Below are positions 36,878-47,013 of a stretch of 64,000 nucleotides of DNA, one piece after another; the first letter of the stretch is position 1; each line of letters starts with the position of its first letter. The position numbers were made by a program, and so were the translations under genes. Source of the stretch: Ureibacillus endophyticus (GTDB taxonomy: Bacteria > Bacillota > Bacilli > Bacillales_A > Planococcaceae); the NCBI RefSeq assembly GCF_003628435.1, contig NZ_RBZN01000002.1, forward strand, positions 124,001-188,000, in the 5' to 3' direction. The notes under the pieces were generated by a model. It did not search any database. It was not told the DNA's origin and saw nothing but the letters and a program-made list of their open reading frames with translations.

Positions 36878-38137
36878 ATGCAAACCGTTATAGCATTTAT
36901 CATCGTTTTTGGATCACTAGTATTTTTCCATGAACTCGGTCACTTTATATTTGCCAAACGAGCGGGAATATTAGTACGAGAGTTTGCAATAGGAATGGGT
37001 CCAAAAATTTTTGGAATGATGAAGGGTGAAACGATGTATACCATTCGTTTATTACCCATTGGTGGTTATGTACGAATGGCTGGAGAAGATGTAGATAAAA
37101 TTGAACTTCAGCCAGGGTATCGTGTTGGCCTAATATTAAATAGAGATAATGTTGCAGAAAAAATCTATTTGAATCAAAAAGTTCAAAATCCCAATGTTTT
37201 ATTTTTAGAAGTTGAACGTTCAGATTTAGAAGATGGTTTATGGATAGAAGGTTATGATGAAGAGGATAATTTAGTGAGAATTGATGTTTCAAGAGAAGCG
37301 ATTATTGTTGAAAATGGAACTGAAACAATTATTGCTCCACTTGATCGTCAATTTAATTCTAAAACTGTTGGGCAAAGGGCAATGGCCATTTTTGCCGGAC
37401 CTTTATTTAATTTCATCCTTGCATTTGTTATTTTTATTGCTCTTGCACTTTTAACAGGAATCCCAATTTCAGATCCTGTTATCAAAAATGTGGTTGATGG
37501 ATCTCCTGCTGAAGTGGCAGGATTACAAGATGGTGACGTCGTTAAAGAAATTAATGGTAAATCAGTTTCGAGTTGGGATGATTTAGTTGGTATTGTCCAA
37601 CAAAATCCAGGAAAAGCTTTGTCATTTGAAATTGATCGAGATGGACAAGCTAAAGAACTGAATATAACTCCTAAACCATTTGAAACAGAAGATGGACAAA
37701 CTATTGGCCAAATTGGTGTTTATAGTCCGATAAAAGATGCGAATATATTAGACGCCATTGTATTTGGTGCTAAACAAACTGTGGAATTTTCAACATTAAT
37801 CTTTACATTGTTATACGATTTAATCGTTGTTAATTTTGACATTGATGCACTATCTGGTCCAGTGGGAATCTATAAGGCAACAGAAGAAGTTGCTCAGTAT
37901 GGAATCTACAATTTAATGAATTGGGCTGCAGTATTAAGTATTAATCTTGGAATTATGAACTTATTACCATTGCCTGCATTAGATGGTGGCCGACTATTAT
38001 TCTTCGGTATCGAAGCATTACGAGGAAAACCTGTTGATCGACAAAAAGAAGGACTTGTACACTTTGTCGGTATTGTATTGCTTATGATTTTAATGGTCAT
38101 TGTAACTTGGAAAGATATTAAGCTGTTCTTCTTCTAA
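36878..38137 (+). CDS. rseP: RseP/RasP site-2 intramembrane metalloprotease
   Basis: A 419-residue zinc protease that cuts transmembrane substrates such as anti-sigma factors and leftover signal peptides. The HELGH motif is at residues 18-22 in the first helix. A PDZ domain occupies about 200-275 (VDGSPAEVAGLQDGDVVKEI), and the LDG motif (NLLPLPALDGGRLLF) is in the C-terminal helices. AAAGGTGGG precedes the ATG. B. subtilis uses the name rasP for this gene. Confidence 0.97.
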   Translation: MQTVIAFIIVFGSLVFFHELGHFIFAKRAGILVREFAIGMGPKIFGMMKGETMYTIRLLPIGGYVRMAGEDVDKIELQPGYRVGLILNRDNVAEKIYLNQKVQNPNVLFLEVERSDLEDGLWIEGYDEEDNLVRIDVSREAIIVENGTETIIAPLDRQFNSKTVGQRAMAIFAGPLFNFILAFVIFIALALLTGIPISDPVIKNVVDGSPAEVAGLQDGDVVKEINGKSVSSWDDLVGIVQQNPGKALSFEIDRDGQAKELNITPKPFETEDGQTIGQIGVYSPIKDANILDAIVFGAKQTVEFSTLIFTLLYDLIVVNFDIDALSGPVGIYKATEEVAQYGIYNLMNWAAVLSINLGIMNLLPLPALDGGRLLFFGIEALRGKPVDRQKEGLVHFVGIVLLMILMVIVTWKDIKLFFF

Positions 38138-38156
38138 TTAGCACGAATCTATAACT

Positions 38157-38210
38157 AAACCTTATTCATTTATGGTAAAATCCAAATGAATAAGGTTTAT
38201 CTTTTTTATC
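38157..38210 (+). terminator. Intrinsic terminator after rseP
   Basis: A perfect 15-bp inverted repeat: AAACCTTATTCATTT (38157-38171) with its complement at 38184-38198, a 12-base loop, then ATCTTTTTTATC. It separates the uppS-rseP group from proS. Confidence 0.85.
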
Positions 38211-38307
38211 AACATATATAAAATAATCATTTTCCATTAACGAGTGTAATGCATATTTCTTAAGAACTAATGGGTGTAAATAAGTGAGGAAAAAAGGTGG
38301 AGCACTT

Positions 38308-40023
38308 ATGAAACAAAGTTTAACGCTAATTCCAACCATGCGTGAAGTACCATCCGACATTGAAGTGAAATCCTATAAAATGTTACTTCGTGCAGGGTTT
38401 TTAAAACCAAGTACATATGGGGTATATTCGTACTTACCTTTAGCTAAACGGTTGCTCACAAAAATTGAAAATATTGTTCGAGAGGAAATTGAAGCTTTAG
38501 GGGCGATTGAAATCTCCCTTTCAACACTTCAATCCCATGACATTTGGGAACTATCTGAAAGAATCCATCATTTTAAAGATGAGTTATTCACATTAACGGA
38601 CAAAGATAAACGTGATCTTTTACTTGCACCATCCCACGAAGAAGTAGTAACGATGTTAGTTCGTGATGAAATTAAAACATATAAAAAATTACCATTGATT
38701 CTATATCAAATTCAAATGGCATATCGTGATGAAAAAAAATCACGAACTGGTTTATTAAGAAGTCGTGAATTTTATATAAATGATATATATTCCTTCCATG
38801 AGAATGAAGAAAGTTTAAGTGCAACCTATGAACGAATATTACAAGCTTATACAAATATTTTAAATCGATTAAGATTAAACTACCACATTGTAGATGCTGA
38901 TTCAGGAATTAAAGGAGAAATTCAATCGCAGGAATTTATTATCCCTTCTGAGTTTGGTGATACCATAATTGTAAAATCAAATGAATCAAATTACGTAGCA
39001 AATATTGAAGTTGCAAAAGTGACTCAAAATACGGATGAGATAAAAGAAGTACAGAAATCATTAGAAAAAGTTTCTACACCTGAAGTAAAAACTATTAAAG
39101 ATCTTTGTTTATACTTTAATATCTCACCTGAAAGTTGTATTAAAATGCTTGTATATGTAATAGATGATGAGTTTGTTGTTGTTTTAGTACGGGGAGATCA
39201 TCAAGTAAATGAATTTAAATTAAAAAAAGTTCATAATGCAACATTTTTGCGCTTAGCAACTGAAGATGAAATTATTAAGCTTCTTGATTGTTCACCGGGT
39301 TCAATTGGCCCAATCAAGCTGCCAATTAACATAAAAGTGTATGCAGATTTTGCAATCCAAACATTAAACAATGCAGTAACAGGAGCAAATGAAGAAGGCT
39401 ATCATTATATGAATGTAAACCCAGAGCGTGATTTTGCCATTAATACCTACGCAGATTTACGATATATTAAAGAAGGTGAAATTTCACCAGACGGGGTTGG
39501 AATTACACAATATATATATGGACATGAAATTGGACGTGTAATAAAATTAGGAACATTCTTTTCAGAAAAGTTTAATGCGAACTTTGTTGATGAAAATGAT
39601 AATTCAAATCCAATTTTAATGGGGAGCTACCAATTAGGTGTTTCTAGGTTACTTGCTATTTTGGCTGAAAAATACCAAGATGATAATGGTTTTGTGTGGC
39701 CAACCCATTTATCTCCATATGATATTCATCTAATTCCGATTAACCGCGAAGATGAAGTTCAATGGAACTTATCAACTGAGCTATACAATATTTTAAGTTC
39801 ATATCATTTTGATGTACTCTTTGACGATCGACATGAAAGTCCGGGGGTAAAGTTTACAGATGCTGATTTAATTGGTCTTCCAGTAAGAGTCATGATTGGC
39901 AAAAGAGCGAACGAAGGTATTGTAGAAGTTAAAATACGTTCGACAGGTGAAACTTTCGAATGGGCAAAAGAAGAATTGATTGACCGATTAAATGAATTCT
40001 TCCGAACGAATTCATATAACTAA
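38308..40023 (+). CDS. proS: Prolyl-tRNA synthetase, divergent catalytic motifs
   Basis: A 571-residue bacterial-type ProRS with an inserted editing domain, at its canonical place between rseP and polC. Class II motif 2 keeps Arg140 (YRDE) but reads KKSRTG where RPRFG is usual. The proline loop has Ser109 (PSHEE) instead of Thr. The usual SHEF is SQEF (Gln208), and motif 3 is MGSYQLGVSR (Ser440) instead of MGCYGIGVSR. By contrast the editing domain keeps LVRGDHQVNE, TGANEEGYHY and the lysine in CIKML. AAAGGTGGAG precedes ATG 38308; no T-box is visible. The frame is intact, so it is probably expressed. Confidence 0.9.
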   Translation: MKQSLTLIPTMREVPSDIEVKSYKMLLRAGFLKPSTYGVYSYLPLAKRLLTKIENIVREEIEALGAIEISLSTLQSHDIWELSERIHHFKDELFTLTDKDKRDLLLAPSHEEVVTMLVRDEIKTYKKLPLILYQIQMAYRDEKKSRTGLLRSREFYINDIYSFHENEESLSATYERILQAYTNILNRLRLNYHIVDADSGIKGEIQSQEFIIPSEFGDTIIVKSNESNYVANIEVAKVTQNTDEIKEVQKSLEKVSTPEVKTIKDLCLYFNISPESCIKMLVYVIDDEFVVVLVRGDHQVNEFKLKKVHNATFLRLATEDEIIKLLDCSPGSIGPIKLPINIKVYADFAIQTLNNAVTGANEEGYHYMNVNPERDFAINTYADLRYIKEGEISPDGVGITQYIYGHEIGRVIKLGTFFSEKFNANFVDENDNSNPILMGSYQLGVSRLLAILAEKYQDDNGFVWPTHLSPYDIHLIPINREDEVQWNLSTELYNILSSYHFDVLFDDRHESPGVKFTDADLIGLPVRVMIGKRANEGIVEVKIRSTGETFEWAKEELIDRLNEFFRTNSYN

Positions 40024-40029
40024 ACTTTC

Positions 40030-40057
40030 AGGAAGTACAACCTTGTACTTCCTTTCT
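40030..40057 (+). terminator. Intrinsic terminator after proS
   Basis: AGGAAGTACAA (40030-40040) pairs with TTGTACTTCCT (40043-40053) across a 2-base loop, followed by TTCT. The tight loop means the stem probably closes with one fewer pair. Confidence 0.75.
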
Positions 40058-40087
40058 ATAATTATTTAAAAAGAAGAGGTGAGTTTC

Positions 40088-43000
40088 TTGTCAGAAGTTA
40101 AAGAAGCTAGAGATAGATTTTTAACCTTATTACAACAATTACAATTAACGGAAGACGTCTATATGTCCTATTTTGAACATGGAGAACTCACTCGACTCAC
40201 TGTTCATCAGAAAAAGAGAAATTGGTGTTTCCACATTAAACTCGAAAATATATTACCTTTTCAACTTTATCAACTTTTTCGAACTAGATTAAATGAACAA
40301 TTCTCTCATATAGCACAAGTGCAGTTTAAAATTGAAGCACGAAATCCAGAAATCAATGAACAGTTAGTTACTGACTATTGGTTAACATCCCTTGAACATC
40401 TAGATGCTTCTCCACCGATTAAGGAACGATTAATTTCACAAATTCCCACATGGAACGGTAATAAATTAATTGTGACATGTATGTTAGAAATGGAACAGTT
40501 AACGTTGAAATCAAAATATACGCAAAAGATTTCTGAAGCTTTTCAAAGTGTTGGGTTTCCTCCTCTGTCTGTTGATGTTCAATTAATAGAGGCAACAGAT
40601 GAAATGAAAGAAGCTCAAGCCTTATATATGGAACAAAGACAATTAGAAGAGGAAGCACTTGCTAGACAAGCAATGGAAGATTTCCAAAATAGAGAACAAG
40701 TTAAAAATGATACACCTGAAGCTGTACCAACTGGGCCGTTCCAACTTGGTCAACATATTAAAGATACTGAAATTCGAGAAATTCGAAGTATTATTGAAGA
40801 AGAGCGTCGTGTAGTCATTGAAGGTTATGTGTTTGCGGTTGAAATAAAAGAATTAAAGAGTGGTCGTTCATTATTAGAACTTAAAATGACAGATTATACC
40901 GATTCCATTTTAGTTAAAATGTTTTCTAGGGATAAAGAAGATCCTGAAATGATGAATAAATTGAAAAAGGGTATGTGGATTAAAGTTCGTGGATCTGTTC
41001 AAAACGATACATTTGTTCGTGACTTAGTAATTATGGCGAATGATATTAACGAGATTCATAAGGAGTCGAGAAAGGATTTAGCACCAGAAGGAGAAAAACG
41101 AGTTGAGCTACATCTTCATACTCCAATGAGTCAAATGGATGCAGTTACTCCTGTTGATCAGCTGGTTGGCCAAGCTGCAAAATGGGGGCACCCTGCCATC
41201 GCTATTACTGATCATGCAGTAGCACAGGCATTCCCAGAAGCATATTCTGCTGGGAAAAAACATGGCATTAAAATTATTTATGGTGTGGAAGCAAACTTAG
41301 TGGATGATGGGTCACCCATTGCTTATGCCGAACAGCATATTAATTTAGATGATGCAACATTTGTTGTATTTGATGTTGAAACAACTGGTCTTTCAACTGC
41401 ATACGATACAATCATAGAGCTTGCAGCAGTAAAAATTAAAGAGGGAAAAGTTATTGAACGATTCGAACGATTTGCTAACCCACATAGACCTTTATCTGCG
41501 AAAATTATCGAATTAACACATATTACAGATGATATGCTTCGAGATGCACCAGAAGTGGATCAAGTTGTAACAGAGTTTAAAGAATTTATCGGAGACGCTA
41601 TTGTAGTAGCCCACAATGCATCTTTTGATATTGGCTTCTTATATACGGCATATGAAAAAGCGGGCATTACAGGCGTTGTACACCCTGTTATCGATACGTT
41701 AGAATTGTCTCGTTTTTTAAATCCTACGTTGAAAAGTCATCGTTTAAATACGCTTTGTAAACGTTATGGTATAGAATTAACTCAACATCACCGCGCTATC
41801 TATGATACAGAAGCAACCGGTGAATTAATGCTACATTTACTGAAGGATGCAAAAGAACAAGGAATTCATTATCATGATGAATTTAATAAGCAGATTAATA
41901 AAAATGAAAGTTACAAACAATCTCGTCCATATCACTGTACAATTTTAGCTACTGATAATGATGGATTGAAAAATTTATTTAAGCTTATTTCTATTGCCCA
42001 TACACAAACGTATTACCGGGTTCCGAGAATTCGACGATCTGATTTAATTAATCTTCGAAAAGGATTGATTATCGGTTCTGGTTGTAGTAATGGTGAGCTT
42101 TTTGAAACGATGATGAACAAATCACCAGAAGAAGCGGAAAAAGTAGCAGAGTTTTATGATTACATTGAAGTTCAACCAAAGCCGGTTTACTCCCAATTAA
42201 TTGAAGGTGGAGTCATTCATGATGAATGGAACTTAGAAGATATTATTCGTAAATTAGTGAAACTAGGCAAAAAAATGGGGAAACCTGTTGTTGCAACTGG
42301 TAACGTCCATTATTTACATGAAACTGATTCTGTATTTAGACAAATTTTAGTTGGTTCTCAAGGTGGGGCCAATTCATTAAATCGCTATAAATTACCTGCT
42401 GTTCATTTCCGTACAACAGATGAAATGTTAAAGGAGTTTGATTTTTTAGGACCAGATCTGGCAAAAGAGATCGTCGTAACAAACACTCAAAAAATTGCGG
42501 ATATGGTTGGCGATGTTAAACCGATTAAAGATGAATTGTATACACCTAAAATTGAAGGTTCGGATGAAGAGGTAACTAATTTAACCTACGAAATGGCACA
42601 TAAAATCTATGGTGAAGAATTACCTGAAATTGTGAAGGCCAGAATTGAAAAAGAATTAAAATCTATTTTAGGTAATGGTTTTGGAGTTATTTATTTAATT
42701 TCTGCTAAACTCGTAAAAAAATCATTATCAGATGGTTATTTAGTAGGTTCTCGTGGATCTGTTGGTTCATCCCTTGTGGCAACGTTTATGGAAATTACCG
42801 AAGTAAATCCATTGCCACCGCACTATATTTGTCCAAACTGTAAAAATGCGGAGTTCTTTGATGATGGTTCAGTTGGTAGTGGTTTTGACTTGCCAAATAA
42901 AGAGTGTCCGAAATGTGGTGCGCAATATAAGAAAGATGGACAAGATATCCCGTTTGAGACTTTCTTAGGATTCAAAGGAGATAAAGTACCAGATATTGAT

Positions 43001-44410
43001 TTAAACTTCTCTGGGGAATACCAACCCCATGCCCATAACTATACAAAAGTGTTGTTTGGTGAAGATTATGTGTATCGTGCAGGAACGATTGGTACGGTTG
43101 CAGAGAAAACAGCATATGGTTATGTAAAAGGGTATGGAACAGATAACAATATTACATATCGTGGGGCTGAAGTTGATCGACTTGTACAAGGATGTACAGG
43201 GGTAAAAAGAACAACAGGACAGCACCCGGGTGGTATTATTGTTGTTCCAGATTATATGGATATTTACGATTTCACCCCGGTTCAATATCCAGCTGATGCC
43301 CAGGATGCGGAGTGGAGAACAACTCATTTTGATTTCCATTCTATCCACGATAATGTATTAAAACTTGATATACTAGGGCACGATGATCCGACAGTGATTA
43401 GGATGTTACAGGATTTATCAGGTATTGATCCGAAAACTGTCCCAACAGATGATCCAGAGGTAATGAAAATTTTCTCTACACCGGAGTCATTAGGTGTTAC
43501 AGAAGAACAAATTGGTTGTAAAACGGGAACTTTAGGGATACCGGAATTCGGAACTCGTTTTGTTCGCCAAATGTTAGAAGAAACAAAGCCTTCAACATTT
43601 AGTGAACTTGTACAAATTTCTGGACTTTCACACGGTACAGACGTATGGCTTGGAAATGCACAGGAACTGATTAATAGCGGAACTTGTGTATTATCTGAAG
43701 TAATCGGTTGTCGTGATGATATTATGGTTTATTTAATCTATCAAGGATTAGAGCCAAGTTTTGCCTTCAAAATTATGGAATCTGTTCGTAAGGGGAAAGG
43801 CTTAACAGAAGAAATGGAAGCTGAAATGCGTGCACAAAAAGTTCCTGAATGGTACATTGATTCATGTAAAAAAATCAAGTACATGTTCCCGAAAGCCCAT
43901 GCAGCTGCTTATGTTTTAATGGCAGTACGTATAGCTTGGTTTAAAGTGCATCATCCTATCTTATATTACGCTGCTTACTTTACTGTTCGTGCAAGTGACT
44001 TTGATCTAATAGCAATGACACAAGGTTCTGCGGTGATACGTTCACGAATTGATGAGATTAACGCAAAAGGGCTAGAAGCATCGAAAAAGGAAAAAGACTT
44101 ATTAACGGTTCTAGAACTAGCTCTAGAAATGTGTGAGCGTGGAATGAGCTTTAAGAAAGTGGATCTTTACCGTTCTAAAGCGAGTGAATTTATAATTGAT
44201 GGAAATTCATTGATTCCTCCATTTGATGCAATCCCTGGACTTGGTACAAACGTTGCCAAAGCAATCGTTGCAGCAAGAGAGGAAAAAGAATTTTTATCGA
44301 AGGAAGATTTACAACAGCGCGGTAGGGTTTCTAAAACAATTATTGAATATTTAGATACGCTTGGTTGTTTAGATGGACTTCCAGATGCTAACCAACTCTC
44401 ATTATTCTAA
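40088..44410 (+). CDS. polC: DNA polymerase III alpha subunit, PolC type
   Basis: The 1440-residue Gram-positive replicative polymerase with built-in proofreading. Order: N-terminal domain, OB fold, PHP domain ([20 protein letters not shown]) split by the 3'-5' exonuclease ([11 protein letters not shown] with [10 protein letters not shown]), then the palm with [18 protein letters not shown] and a zinc-binding cluster (CPNC and CPKCG). GTG 40079 lies in the ribosome site AGAGGTGA, so TTG 40088 is the better start. All motifs are intact and length is standard. Confidence 0.97.
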   Translation: MSEVKEARDRFLTLLQQLQLTEDVYMSYFEHGELTRLTVHQKKRNWCFHIKLENILPFQLYQLFRTRLNEQFSHIAQVQFKIEARNPEINEQLVTDYWLTSLEHLDASPPIKERLISQIPTWNGNKLIVTCMLEMEQLTLKSKYTQKISEAFQSVGFPPLSVDVQLIEATDEMKEAQALYMEQRQLEEEALARQAMEDFQNREQVKNDTPEAVPTGPFQLGQHIKDTEIREIRSIIEEERRVVIEGYVFAVEIKELKSGRSLLELKMTDYTDSILVKMFSRDKEDPEMMNKLKKGMWIKVRGSVQNDTFVRDLVIMANDINEIHKESRKDLAPEGEKRVELHLHTPMSQMDAVTPVDQLVGQAAKWGHPAIAITDHAVAQAFPEAYSAGKKHGIKIIYGVEANLVDDGSPIAYAEQHINLDDATFVVFDVETTGLSTAYDTIIELAAVKIKEGKVIERFERFANPHRPLSAKIIELTHITDDMLRDAPEVDQVVTEFKEFIGDAIVVAHNASFDIGFLYTAYEKAGITGVVHPVIDTLELSRFLNPTLKSHRLNTLCKRYGIELTQHHRAIYDTEATGELMLHLLKDAKEQGIHYHDEFNKQINKNESYKQSRPYHCTILATDNDGLKNLFKLISIAHTQTYYRVPRIRRSDLINLRKGLIIGSGCSNGELFETMMNKSPEEAEKVAEFYDYIEVQPKPVYSQLIEGGVIHDEWNLEDIIRKLVKLGKKMGKPVVATGNVHYLHETDSVFRQILVGSQGGANSLNRYKLPAVHFRTTDEMLKEFDFLGPDLAKEIVVTNTQKIADMVGDVKPIKDELYTPKIEGSDEEVTNLTYEMAHKIYGEELPEIVKARIEKELKSILGNGFGVIYLISAKLVKKSLSDGYLVGSRGSVGSSLVATFMEITEVNPLPPHYICPNCKNAEFFDDGSVGSGFDLPNKECPKCGAQYKKDGQDIPFETFLGFKGDKVPDIDLNFSGEYQPHAHNYTKVLFGEDYVYRAGTIGTVAEKTAYGYVKGYGTDNNITYRGAEVDRLVQGCTGVKRTTGQHPGGIIVVPDYMDIYDFTPVQYPADAQDAEWRTTHFDFHSIHDNVLKLDILGHDDPTVIRMLQDLSGIDPKTVPTDDPEVMKIFSTPESLGVTEEQIGCKTGTLGIPEFGTRFVRQMLEETKPSTFSELVQISGLSHGTDVWLGNAQELINSGTCVLSEVIGCRDDIMVYLIYQGLEPSFAFKIMESVRKGKGLTEEMEAEMRAQKVPEWYIDSCKKIKYMFPKAHAAAYVLMAVRIAWFKVHHPILYYAAYFTVRASDFDLIAMTQGSAVIRSRIDEINAKGLEASKKEKDLLTVLELALEMCERGMSFKKVDLYRSKASEFIIDGNSLIPPFDAIPGLGTNVAKAIVAAREEKEFLSKEDLQQRGRVSKTIIEYLDTLGCLDGLPDANQLSLF

Positions 44411-44449
44411 GTTTTGTAAATGTCAATTAAGACACAAAATAGTGTAAAT

Positions 44450-44478
44450 TTGCATTTAATAAAAGTTTATGCTATTGT
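44450..44478 (+). promoter_or_regulatory. Likely promoter for the rimP-nusA-infB operon
   Basis: TTGCAT (44450-44455), 17 bases, TATTGT (44473-44478). Initiation near 44485 would place the hairpin at 44511 inside the leader, about 230 bases ahead of rimP. Confidence 0.5.
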
Positions 44479-44510
44479 TATTGTAATAATTTGTTGATAG
44501 TTTTTACAGC

Positions 44511-44545
44511 AAAGAGTGGGTTATTTTCCCGCTCTTTTCTGTTTG
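44511..44545 (+). terminator. Hairpin before rimP: polC terminator or nusA-operon attenuator
   Basis: AAAGAGTGGG (44511-44520) pairs with CCCGCTCTTT (44528-44537), 10 bp with one G-U and a 7-base loop. The following T-tract is interrupted (TCTGTTTG), which is typical of weak, NusA-dependent terminators. It can end polC transcripts and may attenuate the operon containing nusA. The rest of the 44411-44715 gap holds a small hairpin (about 44590-44610, CACCAT/ATGGTG) and no gene. Confidence 0.6.
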
Positions 44546-44715
44546 TAAGATTATCCAAATTATCCCACTGAACTGTGTTCAAATTTTAATTTCACCATTT
44601 ATGGTGGAATTTTGCGTTTATAGGGGATAGTAAAGTTAGAAGCTAATATTGCATATTTGCAGCAAGCTTGCAACATTCAATTTTAATAAGCGCCAAATTA
44701 CGTTGGGAGGATACT

Positions 44716-45192
44716 ATGAGTAAAGTAACGTCAGTAATTGAAGAGCTTGTTACACCTATTTTAGAAGAGCTAAAACTTGAATTAGTCGACATAGAATTTT
44801 TGAAAGAAGGTCGTAACTGGTTCCTTCGAGTATATATCGATACACCTGAAGGCGGAATAGATATCGACCAGTGTGCTATAGTTAGTGAGCGTTTAAGTGT
44901 CGTTTTGGATGAAAAAGACCCTATCGAGCAAAACTATTATTTAGAAGTGTCTTCTCCTGGTGCAGAACGACCGTTAAAGAAAGAATCTGATTTTGAAAAA
45001 GCAGTTGGTAAATTTATTTATGTAAAAACATACGAGCCAATAAAAGATATGAAAGAATTCCAAGGCTATCTAAAAGCATATAATGAACATGATATAGAGC
45101 TAGAAGTTCGTATAAAAACACGTAAAATTAATATTACAATTGAAAAAGAAAAAATCGCAAAAGCACGACTTGCCATCGATTTTTCTTCATAA
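44716..45192 (+). CDS. rimP: Ribosome maturation factor RimP
   Basis: A 158-residue factor for 30S subunit maturation, known as YlxS in B. subtilis. Motifs LVDIEFLKEGRNWFLRVYID and YYLEVSSPGAERPLKKESDF are typical of its two domains. GGGAGG precedes ATG 44716; the frame opens at 44668 without a ribosome site. First gene of the rimP-nusA-ylxR-ylxQ-infB-ylxP-rbfA operon. Confidence 0.96.
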   Translation: MSKVTSVIEELVTPILEELKLELVDIEFLKEGRNWFLRVYIDTPEGGIDIDQCAIVSERLSVVLDEKDPIEQNYYLEVSSPGAERPLKKESDFEKAVGKFIYVKTYEPIKDMKEFQGYLKAYNEHDIELEVRIKTRKINITIEKEKIAKARLAIDFSS

Positions 45193-45218
45193 CGCATATA
45201 TTTAGGAGTGAAAACAAA

Positions 45219-46367
45219 ATGAGTAGTGATTTACTTGATGCTTTAACTGCTCTAGAGCAGCAAAAAGGAATTTCTAGAGAGGTACTAGTTGAAGCAATCG
45301 AAGCGGCTTTAGTAACAGCTTATAAACGAAACTTTAATCAAGCACAGAATGTTCGTGTTGATTTAAATTTAGAGAATGGCTCAATGATCGTTTATTCACG
45401 TAAAGATGTTGTAGAAGAAGTTGAAGATGATCGCCTTCAAATATCTGTTGAAGACGCTAAAGAAATTAATCCTGCCTATGAAGTTGGGGATGTATTAGAA
45501 CAAGAAGTTACTCCTCGTAATTTCGGCCGAATCGCTGCACAAACGGCGAAACAAGTGGTTACACAAAGAGTACGTGAAGCAGAACGCGGACTAATCTTTG
45601 AGGAATTTGTAGACCGTACTGATGATATCGTAAATGGTATTATCGAACGCCAAGATTCTAGAAACATTTATATTAGTTTAGGTAAAGTAGAAGCTGCATT
45701 ACCAGTAAATGAACAAATTCAAGGCGAAGTTTATAAACCACAATCAAGAATTCGTGTATATATTACAAAAGTAGAACGTACTACTCGCGGACCGCAAGTG
45801 ATTGTTTCTCGTACACATCCAGGTCTACTTCGTCGTTTATTCGAAATGGAAGTGCCGGAAATTTATGAAGGCATTGTTGAAATTAAATCCATTGCTCGTG
45901 AAGCTGGGGACCGCTCTAAGATTTCTGTTTATGCTCATAACGAAGAAGTTGATGCTGTTGGTGCTTGTGTCGGAGCAAAAGGCGCACGCGTACAAACAAT
46001 CGTAAACGAACTAAATGGTGAAAAAATTGATATCGTAGAATGGTCAGAAGATCCTGTTGTTTTTGTTGCCAACGCTTTAAGTCCTTCTAAAGTTTTAGAT
46101 GTACAAGTAAATGAAGAAGAAAAGTCTACAACTGTTGTAGTGCCAGACTACCAACTATCCCTCGCAATTGGAAAACGCGGTCAGAATGCAAGACTTGCTG
46201 CGAAATTAACAGGTTGGAAAATTGATATTAAAAGTGAAACTGATGCTCGTGAGTTAGGTATTTATCCTTCCGAATCAAGCAGACTCATTCAAGCACAAGA
46301 AGATGACAATGATTCTTTATATGATGAAGATGTAGAATACGATCTATATCAAGACGATGAGGAATAA
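45219..46367 (+). CDS. nusA: Transcription termination/antitermination factor NusA
   Basis: A 382-residue RNA polymerase-binding factor that stimulates pausing and hairpin termination. Domain order: N-terminal polymerase-binding domain (residues 1-125), S1 (about 135-200), KH1 and KH2 (with GACVGAKGARVQTIVNEL and LAIGKRGQNARLAAKLTG). A short acidic C-terminal tail (DEDVEYDLYQDDEE) ends the protein. It lacks the extra acidic repeats of proteobacterial NusA. TAGGAG precedes the ATG. Confidence 0.97.
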   Translation: MSSDLLDALTALEQQKGISREVLVEAIEAALVTAYKRNFNQAQNVRVDLNLENGSMIVYSRKDVVEEVEDDRLQISVEDAKEINPAYEVGDVLEQEVTPRNFGRIAAQTAKQVVTQRVREAERGLIFEEFVDRTDDIVNGIIERQDSRNIYISLGKVEAALPVNEQIQGEVYKPQSRIRVYITKVERTTRGPQVIVSRTHPGLLRRLFEMEVPEIYEGIVEIKSIAREAGDRSKISVYAHNEEVDAVGACVGAKGARVQTIVNELNGEKIDIVEWSEDPVVFVANALSPSKVLDVQVNEEEKSTTVVVPDYQLSLAIGKRGQNARLAAKLTGWKIDIKSETDARELGIYPSESSRLIQAQEDDNDSLYDEDVEYDLYQDDEE

Positions 46368-46418
46368 AAAACGACATACGCTATAGATTTTTGTTTTATG
46401 AGGGAAGGTGAAGTTCTC

Positions 46419-46697
46419 ATGGCTACTCAAAGAAAGGTACCATTACGAAAATGTGTCGTAACTGGAGAAAGCTTGCCTAAAAAATCAATGATACGAATCG
46501 TTCGCTCTAAAGAAGGTGAAGTATCAGTCGATCAAACAGGGAAAAAATCAGGTCGTGGTGCTTATATTTCAAAGTCTGAAGAAGCTGTAGAATTAGCAAG
46601 AAAGAAAAATATATTAGAGCGCCATTTAGAAGTTAAAATACCAGACGAAATCTATGATGAAATTATTAAATTGATTCGTAGGGAGTCTATTTTATGA
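46419..46697 (+). CDS. ylxR: YlxR (RnpM), RNase P modulator
   Basis: A 92-residue basic nucleic-acid-binding protein. The family pattern KCVVTGESLPKKSMIRIVR and KSGRGAYISK is clear. In B. subtilis YlxR (RnpM) has been reported to bind RNase P and lower its activity. GGAAGGTG precedes ATG 46419, which gives MATQRKVPLRK; an in-frame ATG at 46398 would add seven residues not found in the family. It overlaps ylxQ by four bases. Confidence 0.92.
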   Translation: MATQRKVPLRKCVVTGESLPKKSMIRIVRSKEGEVSVDQTGKKSGRGAYISKSEEAVELARKKNILERHLEVKIPDEIYDEIIKLIRRESIL

Positions 46698-46999
46698 GTC
46701 AAAAAGTGCTCCAATTACTAGGTCTCGCTGCAAGAGCAAGAAAAATAATTTCTGGCGAAGAGTTAGTTGTAAAAGAAATACGTAACAATAATGCAAAACT
46801 TGTATTGTTAGCTAATGACGCCGCTCATAATTCAAGTAAGAAAATTCAAGATAAGTGTACGTTTTACAACGTTGAGTATCATGTCTTTGGTGATCGTTAC
46901 CAGCTCGGAAATGCTATTGGCAAAGAAGCACGTGTCGTTATCGCAATTACAGATAGCGGGTTTGCGAGAAAGATGTCTAATCTACTCAACGAAATATAA
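46694..46999 (+). CDS. ylxQ: YlxQ, L7Ae-family K-turn binding protein
   Basis: A 101-residue ribosomal L7Ae/L30e-fold protein. The motif [20 protein letters not shown] and later [16 protein letters not shown] are typical. Members bind kink-turn RNA, but the physiological target of YlxQ is unknown. Its ATG overlaps the ylxR stop codon (ATGA), the same arrangement as in B. subtilis, so the two are translated together. Confidence 0.93.
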   Translation: MSQKVLQLLGLAARARKIISGEELVVKEIRNNNAKLVLLANDAAHNSSKKIQDKCTFYNVEYHVFGDRYQLGNAIGKEARVVIAITDSGFARKMSNLLNEI

Positions 47000-47013
47000 T
47001 CGGGGGTGAGCAG

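Noticed and set aside
38200-38307. Possible T-box leader before proS
   Set aside because: The spacer lacks the T-box sequence and any antiterminator or specifier stem; AAAGGTGGAG is just the ribosome binding site.
43001-43348. 115-codon minus-strand frame inside polC
   Set aside because: It lies wholly opposite the conserved polymerase palm of PolC and is a by-product of that coding sequence.
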